Source: Diplocarpon mali (taxonomy: Eukaryota > Ascomycota > Leotiomycetes > Helotiales > Drepanopezizaceae). Taken from it: a stretch of DNA of 64,000 nt. The stretch is from contig JAENRP010000021.1 in NCBI GenBank assembly GCA_024741835.1, positions 1 through 64,000 of the forward strand, given 5' to 3'. Below the pieces are notes generated by a model. It was given only the letters and a program-made list of their open reading frames with translations, was not told the DNA's origin and made no database searches. A program made the translations under genes and the position numbers. Each line of letters starts with the position of its first letter. The first letter of the stretch is position 1. Positions 54,575-64,000 of the stretch are shown here, piece by piece.

Positions 54575-56075
54575 CTATCGCAACTCCACACCCAATCGCT
54601 CAACCAGCTCCTCCTGGACTTGCGCATGAACAGCATTCGCCTCCTCATTCGTCAGTGTGCGCTCCAGGCTGCGATAGTTGATCCTATAGCACATGCTCTT
54701 CCGCCCAGTCTTGGGATGGACAAACTCATCTGTCAGCTGGACGTCCTCCACCACGTCGCCTGCAATACCTCGTACAATCTCCATTACATCGTTCTCGTGG
54801 AAGCAGACTGTGGTGTTGCCTCCAGCCGTCGAGGACGAGGAGCGCAGCCAGAACGCAACGTCTTTGTAACAGACTGGGTGTTTCGAGAATGGTGCGAATC
54901 TTTTCAAGTTATCCAGATTCTCAGACAGGCCCCTGAACTGGCCGAGGAATCTCTCATCCTTGGACCAGAAAAGCCGGATATCAGGGATCTCGAAAAGCAG
55001 CATTGCTATCCTCTCTAAGCCTATGCCGAAAGCCCATCCAAGCTGATCGGGTACATCTGCATTCGCCAAGATATCCTGCTTCACAACCCCACAACCCAGA
55101 ACCTCGAGCCAATCTCCCTGCCAGAAGATCTCCAGCTCCCACGACGGACTCGTGAACGGGAAGTACGCCTCGATCCACCTGACCTTCAGCGGCTCATCCA
55201 CGAACGCCGGATCAGTAGCGAGTGCGGCTTTCTTCGCTCTCGAGAAGATCTCCACAACCATGAGTTCCAGAGATCGTTTCAGATGCGCAGCAATAGCCTC
55301 AGCTTCCCCAATCGAGTGGTCCTTCTGCAAGGGATTACGTTCAGGATGTGTAGACGGGTTCGGGTCCTCGACTCTCATCTCATGCGTAGGTAGAGCTGTT
55401 ATATCTTTCCACACCGCAGCCGCAATATCGCCATCGGGAACCTTTCTCCGATCCCACATCCGCGCTCCTTCCATCTGGTGGAAGATGGGGTAATGGCTCT
55501 TATCGATGGCATCTCGTCTATACACATCTGCTGATATCAGGTAGCCCTCGCTTTCGTTTGCCCGGAAGACATCGGCTTGATGCGCACTGGTGTGGGTTCG
55601 CAAGACGGTCTTCTCGTTCACATAGTAGGTGTCTGTTTTACTGCGACCCGGATGGTCGAGAGGAAAACCAAGGGAGTCAAAGTTTTGATGCGTAGTGACG
55701 ACTGGGGAGAAGGTGTTGTAGTACTTGTAGGCAGGGGAGGGATACTTTGATTCGATGATGGAGCGAGTGAGGGAGATGGGGTGGTCGACCTGGACGTGGA
55801 GGCGCCGAGAGAGAGAGTTCCGAATATTATCTGGTAGGTTGTACCATTGATCCTTTGGGTACACTCTGCCCAGAAGATCTATTGTGGCGGGTTTAGGAGC
55901 TTGTGATGTTAGTTGCAATGCTAAATTGAAGTGATTTTTGCCACATACCTGACGAGTTATGCCGGCAATGCGTACAACTCCCAATTCGCCGGGAAATAGC
56001 ATTGGCCAGGCCAACGAGCAAGAACACCGTCCCATTGCCACTTGAGATGCCCTTGCGCCGCACAAGAAGCCGCAT
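54575..56075 (-). CDS. MSF1: Mitochondrial phenylalanyl-tRNA synthetase
   Basis: Single-chain class II synthetase that charges mitochondrial tRNA-Phe. Exons (minus): 56,075-55,949 and 55,899-54,575; 483 residues. I chose [15 protein letters not shown] as the start: it is Arg-rich like a mitochondrial targeting sequence and splices in phase (TCA-G/CT) into [19 protein letters not shown] longer unspliced frame to 56,092 is a different reading of exon 1 and intron. Motifs: [26 protein letters not shown] (substrate loop), [11 protein letters not shown] (motif 2), [29 protein letters not shown] (motif 3). The C-terminal FDX-ACB anticodon-binding domain starts at [14 protein letters not shown]. Confidence 0.94.
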
Positions 56076-56519
56076 CTTGACGGGAATTGCAAGTTGTTAT
56101 TCCTGGACAGATTAGTTCAGAGCTCAGACGGCATGAAGTTATTCCCTCCCGATACGCCCGATGACGCACTTGTAAGTGAGGTGGAGACTTGGAACTTCCT
56201 AGGAAAGTAGCTGTAACCTTGTAAGACTTTGTATATATTACTAACCCTGCTTCCAAACCACTTTTTACACTCCGACTGGACCCATGCAACTCCCCTACAG
56301 ACTGGAAAACCACCATAGTGGCCAAATCCATGCAGACGTATGAGAACTATTTCGCATTGGAGGCGCGGCAAATAATAGCGGGTCCAACCGTTCTCACGGA
56401 CATTTTTTGTTTTCATTCATCATTGTAGACAACTGCCTCTCTCTCTTGCGCCGATTCTCGCTATTTCCTTCCAGTTTGCTTCACCTGCACGGAATGCAAA
56501 CATCGAAGCAACCGCTAGT
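56076..56519. promoter_or_regulatory. Bidirectional promoter of MSF1 and DIC1
   Basis: 444 bases between two divergent nuclear genes whose products both work in mitochondria. A second such pair in the window is QCR8/PHB1. Confidence 0.55.
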
Positions 56520-57550
56520 ATGCTGTCCGAGAAGGTGTCCAGGGAGACGCGAAAGAGGACTCCCGCGAAGAGGGACACGGTGAAGTATCCGTTCTGGTTC
56601 GGGGGGAGCGCGAGTTGTTTTGCGGCTTTTGTGACGCATCCTTTGGATCTTGGTATGCTCCTTACCCTCTTTATTCTACCCTCCAACTTATCTTCAGCTG
56701 CTAACTGTCTATAGTCAAGGTATGTAGAAAACTCGATACCAGGAACAGAGTCAACTAACAGGCCCAGGTCCGCCTCCAGACGCGCCATGGCAATGCGCCC
56801 AAAACAATGGTAGGAACCTTCGGGCACATCTGGAGAACAGACGGCATCCTCGGTCTCTACCACGGCCTCAGCGCATCCCTCCTCCGCCAGATGACTTACT
56901 CCACTACGCGCTTCGGCATCTACGAGCAGCTCAAGTCGGCGCAAAGCTCCAAGCCCACATTCCCAGCCCTGATTGCCATGGCCTCTGCCTCGGGGTTCGT
57001 CGGCGGTGTGGTAGGCAACCCAGCCGACGTGCTAAACGTCAGGATGCAGCACGACGCTGCTCTGCCCCTGAAGCAGAGGCGGAACTACAAGAATGCCGTG
57101 GAGGGACTGGTGCGCATGACGCGGGAGGAGGGGTGGAAGTCGCTCTTCCGGGGCGTGTGGCCGAACAGTATGAGGGCGATGCTGATGACGGCCAGTCAGC
57201 TGGCGTCGTACGACGGCTTCAAAAGCGTATTGATCGAGTTTACGCCCATGGAGGATAACCTCAAGACGCATCTTTCCGCGTCGTTTCTGGCGGGATTTGT
57301 AGCTACCACGGTATGTTCGCCTGTGGACGTCATCAAGACACGGGTCATGAGCAGTCATGAGAGTAAAGGGCTCGCAACGCTACTGGCGGATGTTTACAAA
57401 ATGGAGGGCGTGGGCTGGATGTTTAGGGGCTGGGTACCGTCCTTCGTACGACTGGGGCCCCATACGATTGCGACGTTCCTCTTCTTAGAACAACACAAGA
57501 AAATGTACAGAAGATTGAAGGGGATTGAGGCAAAAGAACAGCCGACCTGA
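56520..57550 (+). CDS. DIC1: Mitochondrial dicarboxylate carrier with a 5-base microexon
   Basis: Inner-membrane carrier that exchanges malate or succinate for phosphate. Exons 56,520-56,652, 56,715-56,719 and 56,768-57,550; 306 residues. The microexon TCAAG is needed to complete the first signature HPLDLVKVR; both flanking introns (62 and 48 bp) have GTATG donors, CTAAC branch points and AG acceptors. The three carrier repeats carry PLDLVKVR, PADVLNVR and PVDVIKTR. NPADVLNVRMQHD and the GIYEQLKS segment are typical of the dicarboxylate subgroup. Without the microexon the first repeat would lose its Val-Lys and the frame. Confidence 0.92.
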
Positions 57551-58003
57551 GCTGGGTTTTAATTCTTGATAGGTTCGGGGCACCGACGGTCGCTGCCTCA
57601 TTGATGATTTAATGGCTGTGGCAGGGATTTTGTACTGATATATGGGTGGAGTTGGGAGCACAGAGACTGAAAAAGCATCCTGGGGCGTTTTTCTGCATTT
57701 GAGGGTATCATTGAGCTTGCTGATCTACTTCGGGCACTTTTCCCCAGCTCGAATTCCTAAACGCCTTGTTCGTTTATGCAACGCTGGTGGTACAACGATT
57801 TGCCTTTCTGCTAGGCGTTAACAATGGCCTGGACTGTTGAAAGGAAGATGATATCTCCTGAAAACTGCAAGACGATGAGAGCTTTCATGATCGGAATATG
57901 CGTGCCGCGAAAGATGTCAAAAATGCTGGATCGTTGGGAGCGAAAAGAGCCGTTTTCACCCAGTTGCCATCCTCGAAAACGTGCACCTGCTGTCCCGGAA
58001 GCT
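57551..58003. other. Intergenic region between convergent genes
   Basis: Spacer of 453 bp between DIC1 and RPB3. Open frames near its right side are mirrors of the RPB3 coding strand. Nothing else seen. Confidence 0.5.
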
Positions 58004-59137
58004 CTAATGCCACGCGTTCCCTCCGTTATGGCCATACGGTGTTGCTCCATAAGGAGTCGCTGCCCCATTCCCGGCCCATTGACCAGAGTCTGTCCCATAG
58101 GGTGTAGAGTAGCCCGGATCTTGCCAGTTCTGCCCGCCATTCATGTTGATATCTGGGCTTCTTGGCCCGTCCTGGTAGCCACCATGCCCATTAGCACCGT
58201 TCATGTCCTCGTCACCCTCGGTAAGATCCTGGATGACAGAGGCGAATTTCTGTTGCATGACCTTGATCCCTTGCTGTATTATGGCATCCGGCTCCAAGTT
58301 ACCTGCACTCTCAACCTCGAAATAGAATTTGGTCGGTACGGCATCAAAGTCGAATGGTTCGCCCTCTTGTTGCGGTTCCTCCCAATCAGCGTACTTGCTC
58401 TTCGGCCTAGTTGGTGTCAGCATACTCCGTTCGTCAAACATATTATATCTTACCATTCAACAGCTGGATCCGCCTCGTACCACAGGTCGGTGTGTCTCAG
58501 CTTGTTGTTAGGGTCGTACTCGAAAGCGACGGCAGACGTGGGAGCCCACTTGGCGTGTTCCTTCGCAATACCCTTCTTCGCGATACATCTCATCCGCAAC
58601 TCTTGTCCTTGGCGCAGCTTGCAGATGACAGTTCCTTGTCCCTCTGGATCCGTAATAACCGGGTTTCCTACCCACTGGTTTGCTCCAGCCACCTCGACGA
58701 CCAGATCACGCGCATAGACCTTCATGATCTCCTGGCTTGTACATCGAGCTTGCAGGGATAGGACAACGCTACACTGATCGCAATATGATTCGCAAGGGCA
58801 GTCGCGTGCGTAGTTCACGTCCTCTACATTCTTCGAGATCAGCGGAACCAGACCGAGGCGATGAGCCAAAAATTCATCTGCCAGTACGGATGTGTTGGCC
58901 TCTATCTCCACCGTGTCGATTGCCATTGTTGGGACCTCAGCCATGATGACCCGGCGCAGGGAATTGGCAAAGGCGAGGTCGACATTCTCGAGTTCGAAGT
59001 CGACGTGGTTTGCGCCAGCCTGTTTCTGCGCGTAAGCTTTACTGAGACCCCTCTTCCCTAGAAACTCCTACCTCTGTGATCTTGACGGAGGGCCCTGAGG
59101 CCTCCGTATCCATCACCATCGTGTCGAAATCCATCAT
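58004..59137 (-). CDS. RPB3: RNA polymerase II subunit RPB3
   Basis: Alpha-like subunit that pairs with Rpb11 to start Pol II assembly. Exons (minus): 59,137-59,072, 59,025-58,454 and 58,406-58,004; 346 residues. Starts [40 protein letters not shown] is the alpha-motif; the zinc loop is [10 protein letters not shown] (C-x-C-x3-C-x2-C); then [18 protein letters not shown] and the splice-spanning [12 protein letters not shown]. The C-terminal tail is long and rich in Gly, Asn and Tyr ([17 protein letters not shown]), probably disordered. Introns are 46 and 47 bp, close to the fungal minimum. Confidence 0.95.
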
Positions 59138-60917
59138 GCCAGAGCGTTTGCGCGCAGTTTTTGAGGAACGTAGAGGAAGGGTTTGCGAGTCCTTGACAAA
59201 GACCTGACGTGACAAGCCTGCACAGATAAACTGGAAGCAAGAAGGGAGCTCAGCCTGAGTAGTATCCAGCGGGATGCGATACAATGGAATGAACTTGAGT
59301 TACAAGGCGTCTAGGCTGAAGATTTTGGTAGTGATTGAGGGAAAGGCTGTGAAAGTGGTAGAGGCCTACAAGGGTTTTCGCGTGACTTGCCGGGGGTAGG
59401 TATGTTAGTGGTCGATCACATCACGTGGTCGGATGGGTGGTAGATTGGACTTACTCCTTGTCCATAGAGGCAAGTCTGGTAAGAGTAATTCTACGCAAGT
59501 GCCTGGTGGTTATCATAATAATCCATTTCTCAGAGCCCATCTCTTCTACCAAGGCAAGCAAAAGTTCTATGGAGATTGCGTTCTGCAGCGGCATAATTCA
59601 CCGTAAGTCCACTCCTTCACCTACCGCCTTGCATCCCTGTATATAACTCTAGTGAATAGCAACGTGATTAGGTATATAGGATACTCAGTATTAAGAGGGA
59701 TGCAATATCATGACTTGTCACGGGGCGGTGCAGAGTGGTTTCGCTTGGAAGTCCTTATGTCTTGCCCAAACCCCCCTTACCAGAGCATAAAAGCTTAAAA
59801 ACACAGCAGTGGACCAGGATCCCTGTAGGGTCAAAGACAAACATGATTTGCAAGTGTCGAAGGTTGAACTCTACTTTCCACACCAGCAGTCCGTTGGTGA
59901 TTCATAGCCACATTCTTCGCGTCTTGGTGGCACAGTGTGTTGATATCTGACGAAGGAATCTGAAAAGCGGACGGGTGGCCACTGCGGCTGCAATAGGAAT
60001 CGCTGCAGATTGTCTGTACACCTGCACGAACAATCTTGTTTACTTACCATGGGATTGTGTTTCTTGATGAACGCTGGAATCTCTTCTGCTAGAGCCAACC
60101 GAGTGAGCCGTCAAGTCAATGGGAAAGAAGTGCAGACTGCTATGAACCGTTGCAAACGTCCCTTGTTGCTAAACAGCCACATGCCTCACAGTCGCTATTA
60201 GACGGATCCGCAATAGCTAGGGTGAAATGACTCTGCCGAGAGAGGAGCGGCACGTCCGAAGGAGCTGCTCATGGAGGTGGAGGTCTGCCACAGTAGTATG
60301 TCTGCCAGAATATACTCCTCTACTCTGCGCTTCTTCCCGATCCAGGCCAACCCGACCTCTGAAGGCAAATACAGTAGAGTAACTACCAAGCATCGTGAAG
60401 GCAAGACAGCCAGCCCCCCGACGGGCAGTGCTCGCACTCGCTCGCAAAGGCCGTCACTCAGCAGCTCCAACGAGGCTCAGCTTGATGTGACTGCTTGATT
60501 GATCGGTCAAATGCAGTGCCTGAGGGATTTTAGATTTTAGCTTTTAGCTTTTAGATTCCAGATCCCAGATTCCAGAGGGTACCGAGCGAAGGGCGGATGT
60601 TTTGGTGGCTGAGCAGTCAGGAGTTGTAAACAAGAGCATAGCCTCCTTGTCTTGCCGAAGGCAAAATGTTGTGCCAAGCCTCTCGGCCCAACATATCTCC
60701 ACCCGAGTCTGGCAGCCTCCCGCCTCACTCAGACTCCCCTAGTGTTTGTATCGAGATACATAAGCCCGGCCTCCTCCCTCCCCTCCTCCTATCGACATGA
60801 TCATCAGCAACCTCTCGCCATAGCACTCAATCACACTCTACTCCGCATCTACCACTGTACACAGCTGCCACTCTTCAGTCTACGCGATCGCAGCAGATTC
60901 CAAACTCAAAACTCACC
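59138..60917. other. Intergenic region between RPB3 and calcipressin starts
   Basis: Divergent spacer of 1.78 kb. Contains a short TTTTAGC/TTTTAGATT repeat (60,530-60,560) and a pyrimidine-rich leader before the calcipressin ATG. Open frames here carry no motif. Confidence 0.5.
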
Positions 60918-61670
60918 ATGTCCTCCACCTCACTGGCCTCACCACCAACGTCGCGACGCTCATCCAGAGCCAAGATGTCGATCGACTTGTCCGCACTCCC
61001 ACCACTGCAAATGCCCACGCCTCCTTCCAACACGCTCCTGATCACCAACCTCCAAGACCCGTCCATCTTCCGCGCCGACAACCTCCAAACCATCCGCGAT
61101 CTCATCAACACATCGGCTCCCATCCACTCCTGGGCCCCGATCAAGTTCCTGCGGCGCATCATAGTCTCCTTCTTCGATGAGGCCTCCGCTATCCGCATCC
61201 GCCAGATCCTTGACGGCGAAGCCATCATGGGCGAGCGCGTGCGCGTCTTCTTCGGTCAAATGACGCCCATCGAGCCCAAAGACGAGCACCTGAACCTGCC
61301 AGACGCCGGCAAGCTGTTTTTCATCTCGCCACCGCCGTCTCCGCCGCATGGCTGGGAGATGAAGCTCGAGGACGCGCCGAACAAGCTGGTGCATGCGGAC
61401 GATCTGGCGGAGGCGCTGGCGAAGCTGCACGCAAAGCCTCGCACGGACTTGCCGGCCAGCCCGATGAGCGAGGGTGAGGAGGGCGGCAGTATCACCCGAA
61501 CGAGGAGTGGCAGTACGACGATCTATGATCCGAGCCAGCACGGCCTCAGCCCGAACTTGCCCGCTATTTCGGTGGAGGATACCACGGGGGATAACGACAT
61601 CAGCCCGATTGAGCAAGAGAAGCCGATTCTGGCGCACACGTCAAGGCCGCCGGTTGAGTTGATGGATTAG
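60918..61670 (+). CDS. RCN1: Calcipressin (calcineurin regulator)
   Basis: Calcipressins bind and modulate the Ca2+-dependent phosphatase calcineurin. Single exon, 250 residues, ATG in ACC-ATG context. An RRM-like fold spans about residues 38-110 (NTLLITNLQDPSIF, FLRRIIVSFFDEASAIRIRQ, VRVFFGQMT). The hallmark LFFISPPPSPPHGWEMK lies near residues 134-150, with the SP repeat whose phosphorylation controls the protein. A PxIxIT-like docking site may be PAISVED, and the C-terminus holds HTSRPPVELMD, resembling the conserved TxRPP box. GC-rich, no intron. Confidence 0.92.
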   Translation: MSSTSLASPPTSRRSSRAKMSIDLSALPPLQMPTPPSNTLLITNLQDPSIFRADNLQTIRDLINTSAPIHSWAPIKFLRRIIVSFFDEASAIRIRQILDGEAIMGERVRVFFGQMTPIEPKDEHLNLPDAGKLFFISPPPSPPHGWEMKLEDAPNKLVHADDLAEALAKLHAKPRTDLPASPMSEGEEGGSITRTRSGSTTIYDPSQHGLSPNLPAISVEDTTGDNDISPIEQEKPILAHTSRPPVELMD

Positions 61671-61964
61671 TTGGCTAGACGGGGGTGTCCGGGACAAAGA
61701 CGGGGATCGCATTTCGGATTTTACACGGCGTTTTGGGGAAGCATAACAGGAAGCTCTGCAGACGCATCGAGCATCGGCGTTTGGAGCCTACCACGGAGGC
61801 GCACGAACATGTACGTTTAGGTTTCTTGTAATCGAGAGAATAGATTCTCGTCATCGCAACATCATCCGTCTATGCTTCGCCGTGATTGAACCGACAAGAG
61901 CACGAGTTGATCGGGTCTCGCTAATGAAAGTATATGTGTCTACCCGAAGTCTGCGACAAAATGT

Positions 61965-63520
61965 TTACGAACTCCACCAGCTCCTCAGCCCGGCCAGGAC
62001 CCCAAGAGTTATCCTCAGACCGATACAAGACATCAAGCCCATGGCCGCACTAGCCATAACCAGCACCTTCAGATTTCTCCTCTCAATCCCAGACTCTCCC
62101 CGCCCTGGGACGTATTCCCCCATCAACGTCTTCGTATCCAGATTCGGGATGTACTTGAACTCAAAACTGCTCTCCTCGCCCAAACCATGCACCTGATTCT
62201 CTACAACGACATGGTAGAATATCCTCCTCAGCGCCTGCCATTCATTAGCCGGTTTCGCCACCACGCAGACCTCGCGTCACCCACCTGGATCTTCCTCCTA
62301 TCCAGATACGGGATAGAGCGATACGTATAACACAGGCAAATAAAGAACACACACTGGCCCGCCACAAGCGCTTTGTAATACCACCCTGGCCGCCCCAATC
62401 CCAGCGCATCAGCCAGCTCGTCGCCATTCAGCCACCGTGCACTGGCGTTCAAGAAGTCCCGGCTTGCGTAGGCCGGAGGCTGATTCTGTAGAGCGAGGAT
62501 CACGTTGTTGGCTAAGACCCGGGACGTCTCGCTCGGCTGGATCTCAGAGATGAGTTGGGACTCCATCATGGCCCTGGCTCTCTCTGGCGTATCGAAGTAC
62601 TCATCGGGGGTTCCGATGTAATAAGCTACGAGGCGCCACAAAGCCAGGTAATCCAGCACCTCTTGTTCCCTTAGCCAGATTCCCTGTCTCGGGAAGCCGA
62701 GCCAGATCAGTGTCGCGGAGAAGGTAGAGATAGTGCCGATGCTGTCTAAATCGTTGATAGGGATCCCGTAGTCTTCGACGGAGTAGTAAGACGGTTTCTC
62801 TTTGGCGAGGGCGAGGATCCGACGGCGGACTGCGGCGTGCAAGAGGCGCACGCGGATGGAGGCGATGTGGCCTGCGCCACCCGGCTGGATGGATCGCAGG
62901 GAGGAGGTTACCTGCAGGATGTGTTGGGTCGTTTCGTAGAGGCGGCTTTTGGCGACTCTGGGAGAGAAGCCACCAGTTCGGGCGAGGACTTCTGTTACCC
63001 GTGCTGCCCCCATGCCGCCTAAGAGACTCTGGTACGCTAGCTGTGATGAATTTTAGCATGAACGTGTATTGTACAATGTGGGTGGGTGAAGATATACAGC
63101 TGTCATAGCTACGCCGCCATATCTGTAGAATACATCTTGGCCGCGGGCGATTTGGGCCCAGTCTACCCAGTCGGGCACGGTATTGACTTCTTGCCAGAGT
63201 TTACCTAGTTTCGGGTCTTCTGAAGCGTATTCTTGGAGAAGAGCGTAGAGGTCTCGCCTTGGAACTGGCTCGCTCGTCGCTTTTGGTGGGAATCTGCTTT
63301 GATTTCGAGGCAGTTCGCTGTTAACCGGTGGCGAGATCTCGTCGAGTCCTTGAGATATTAGACAAAAGAAGTTAACCAAAAGAGAGCATATAATCAAGAT
63401 TCCCGATACCAAACTTCAAGCCAGTCCTGGCCCCAGCCGTGGGAAGCTGCAAGGAGAAAACCATATGATCTACTTACGGTTCAAGCACTCTTCTCCCAGT
63501 GTATCGTAGGAAAACTTCAT
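61965..63520 (-). CDS. ER-bound oxygenase, mpaB / rubber-oxygenase family (DUF2236)
   Basis: Haem b protein of the family that includes latex-clearing protein and fungal MpaB, an ER-membrane oxygenase of mycophenolic acid synthesis that cleaves a prenyl chain. Exons (minus): 63,520-63,478, 63,348-63,098, 63,040-62,285 and 62,234-61,965; 439 residues. Starts MKFSYDTLGEECLNRLDEIS. VPDWVDWAQIARGQDVFYRY, GGVAMTALAYQSLLGGMGAA and RVRLLHAAVRRRIL (probable haem-binding His) are family landmarks; LIWLGFPRQGIWLREQE follows. The last exon ends with one membrane helix (LKVLVMASAAMGLMSCIGL). All junctions keep frame. No other biosynthetic gene is adjacent, so a stand-alone role is more likely than a cluster. 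Confidence 0.82.
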
Positions 63521-64000
63521 AGGATGCATCTCCTGTGCGGACATATGATGCGGTGTCCACTGAAATGTATATCCCCAGACGTGGCGAGTGTTTGCATCTT
63601 TGCGTCTGAACGGATTCGACCAAGACATGAATGGGAGTAGGAAAAAAACGAGGGGAGATGGGTATCAAGAGACTAATAGATATATAGCAGCAATCGACAT
63701 TAAAGCATAAGAACGAATATGTTAAAGCTTTGGGTCTCGTAACCATTCTTGAAGTCGAGACAACCAGTACATGGAGCCATCATGGACTAGCATACTTGAC
63801 TGCCCAAAACCCTATCGGGTGTGGCGACCGCCCCCTGAACGAAGCGAAAGAGATCCGGTATTAAATGGGGGCGTTGACAACGACAACAACAACTGTGCTG
63901 ATTACAACGACTGCTCTGTGGCAAATACTCCGCGTCGTTATGGGATTCTCTGGCATGATTACCGCGTATTGTGTACCTATAAGTATCGATACGCAGCTTT
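63521..64000. other. Upstream region of the mpaB-type gene
   Basis: Last 480 bp. Probable promoter of the minus-strand oxygenase gene. A minus-strand open frame here overlaps exon 1 in another frame and is not supported. Nothing else recognised. Confidence 0.45.

Noticed and set aside
54575..56093. Unspliced MSF1 start further upstream (MQFPSRCGF)
   Set aside because: It reads through an intron; the spliced model gives an Arg-rich targeting start and a better join to the conserved body.
57824..58717. A 297-codon plus-strand open frame
   Set aside because: It is antisense to RPB3 exons 2 and 3 and has no motif of its own.

Overview
This window is nuclear DNA of a filamentous ascomycete (Pezizomycotina). 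The evidence is short introns of about 46-146 bp with GTANGT-like donors and CTAAC-like branch points, fungal-type genes, and a repeat block decayed by CpA-to-TpA change, the signature of repeat-induced point mutation (RIP). I cannot name the species; Leotiomycetes-like is only a guess.

Region 1-14,905 is an AT-rich nest of LTR retrotransposons. From the left: the 5' end of a minus-strand Ty1/copia element (LTR 453-647, body running off the window); a Ty3/gypsy chromovirus pol with chromodomain and 3' LTR (648-4,678), with a decayed antisense reading frame in its 3' part; and an old plus-strand copia (element B, 4,679-4,945 plus 10,530-14,905). B is split by a nearly intact minus-strand copia (element A, 4,946-10,524) with two 238-bp LTRs and a TAAAG target duplication. 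Removing A rejoins B's reading frame. In-frame stops that I checked are TAG or TAA, as expected for RIP. Both copia families carry copies of a 23-bp near-palindrome (16 found), in protein linkers in frame and just after pol. This is the most unusual signal in the window.

From about 14,911 the sequence becomes ordinary GC-richer gene space. An 18-copy 11-bp minisatellite (15,270-15,467) precedes an NCS1 nucleobase permease (8 exons). From 18.2 to 26.8 kb it is gene-poor: two hypothetical genes and one decayed small secreted-protein gene. Then come ORM1-type sphingolipid regulator (-), an Air1/2-like five-zinc-knuckle protein (+), a ROG1-type DUF676 lipase (-), an assembly gap inside a TA-rich microsatellite, REX3 exonuclease (+), RFC5 clamp-loader subunit (-), a DHA1 MFS exporter (-), QCR8 (-) back-to-back with prohibitin PHB1 (+), a gene-poor 5-kb stretch, a secreted alpha carbonic anhydrase (+), a small conserved protein (-), mitochondrial Phe-tRNA synthetase MSF1 (-) back-to-back with dicarboxylate carrier DIC1 (+), RPB3 (-), calcipressin RCN1 (+) and an mpaB/rubber-oxygenase-type ER haem protein (-).

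Most genes are housekeeping. Two divergent pairs (QCR8/PHB1, MSF1/DIC1) join nuclear genes for mitochondrial proteins across 231- and 444-bp promoters. I saw no CRISPR array, tRNA, rRNA, virus or toxin gene. All splice models are read by eye from frame continuity and family conservation.
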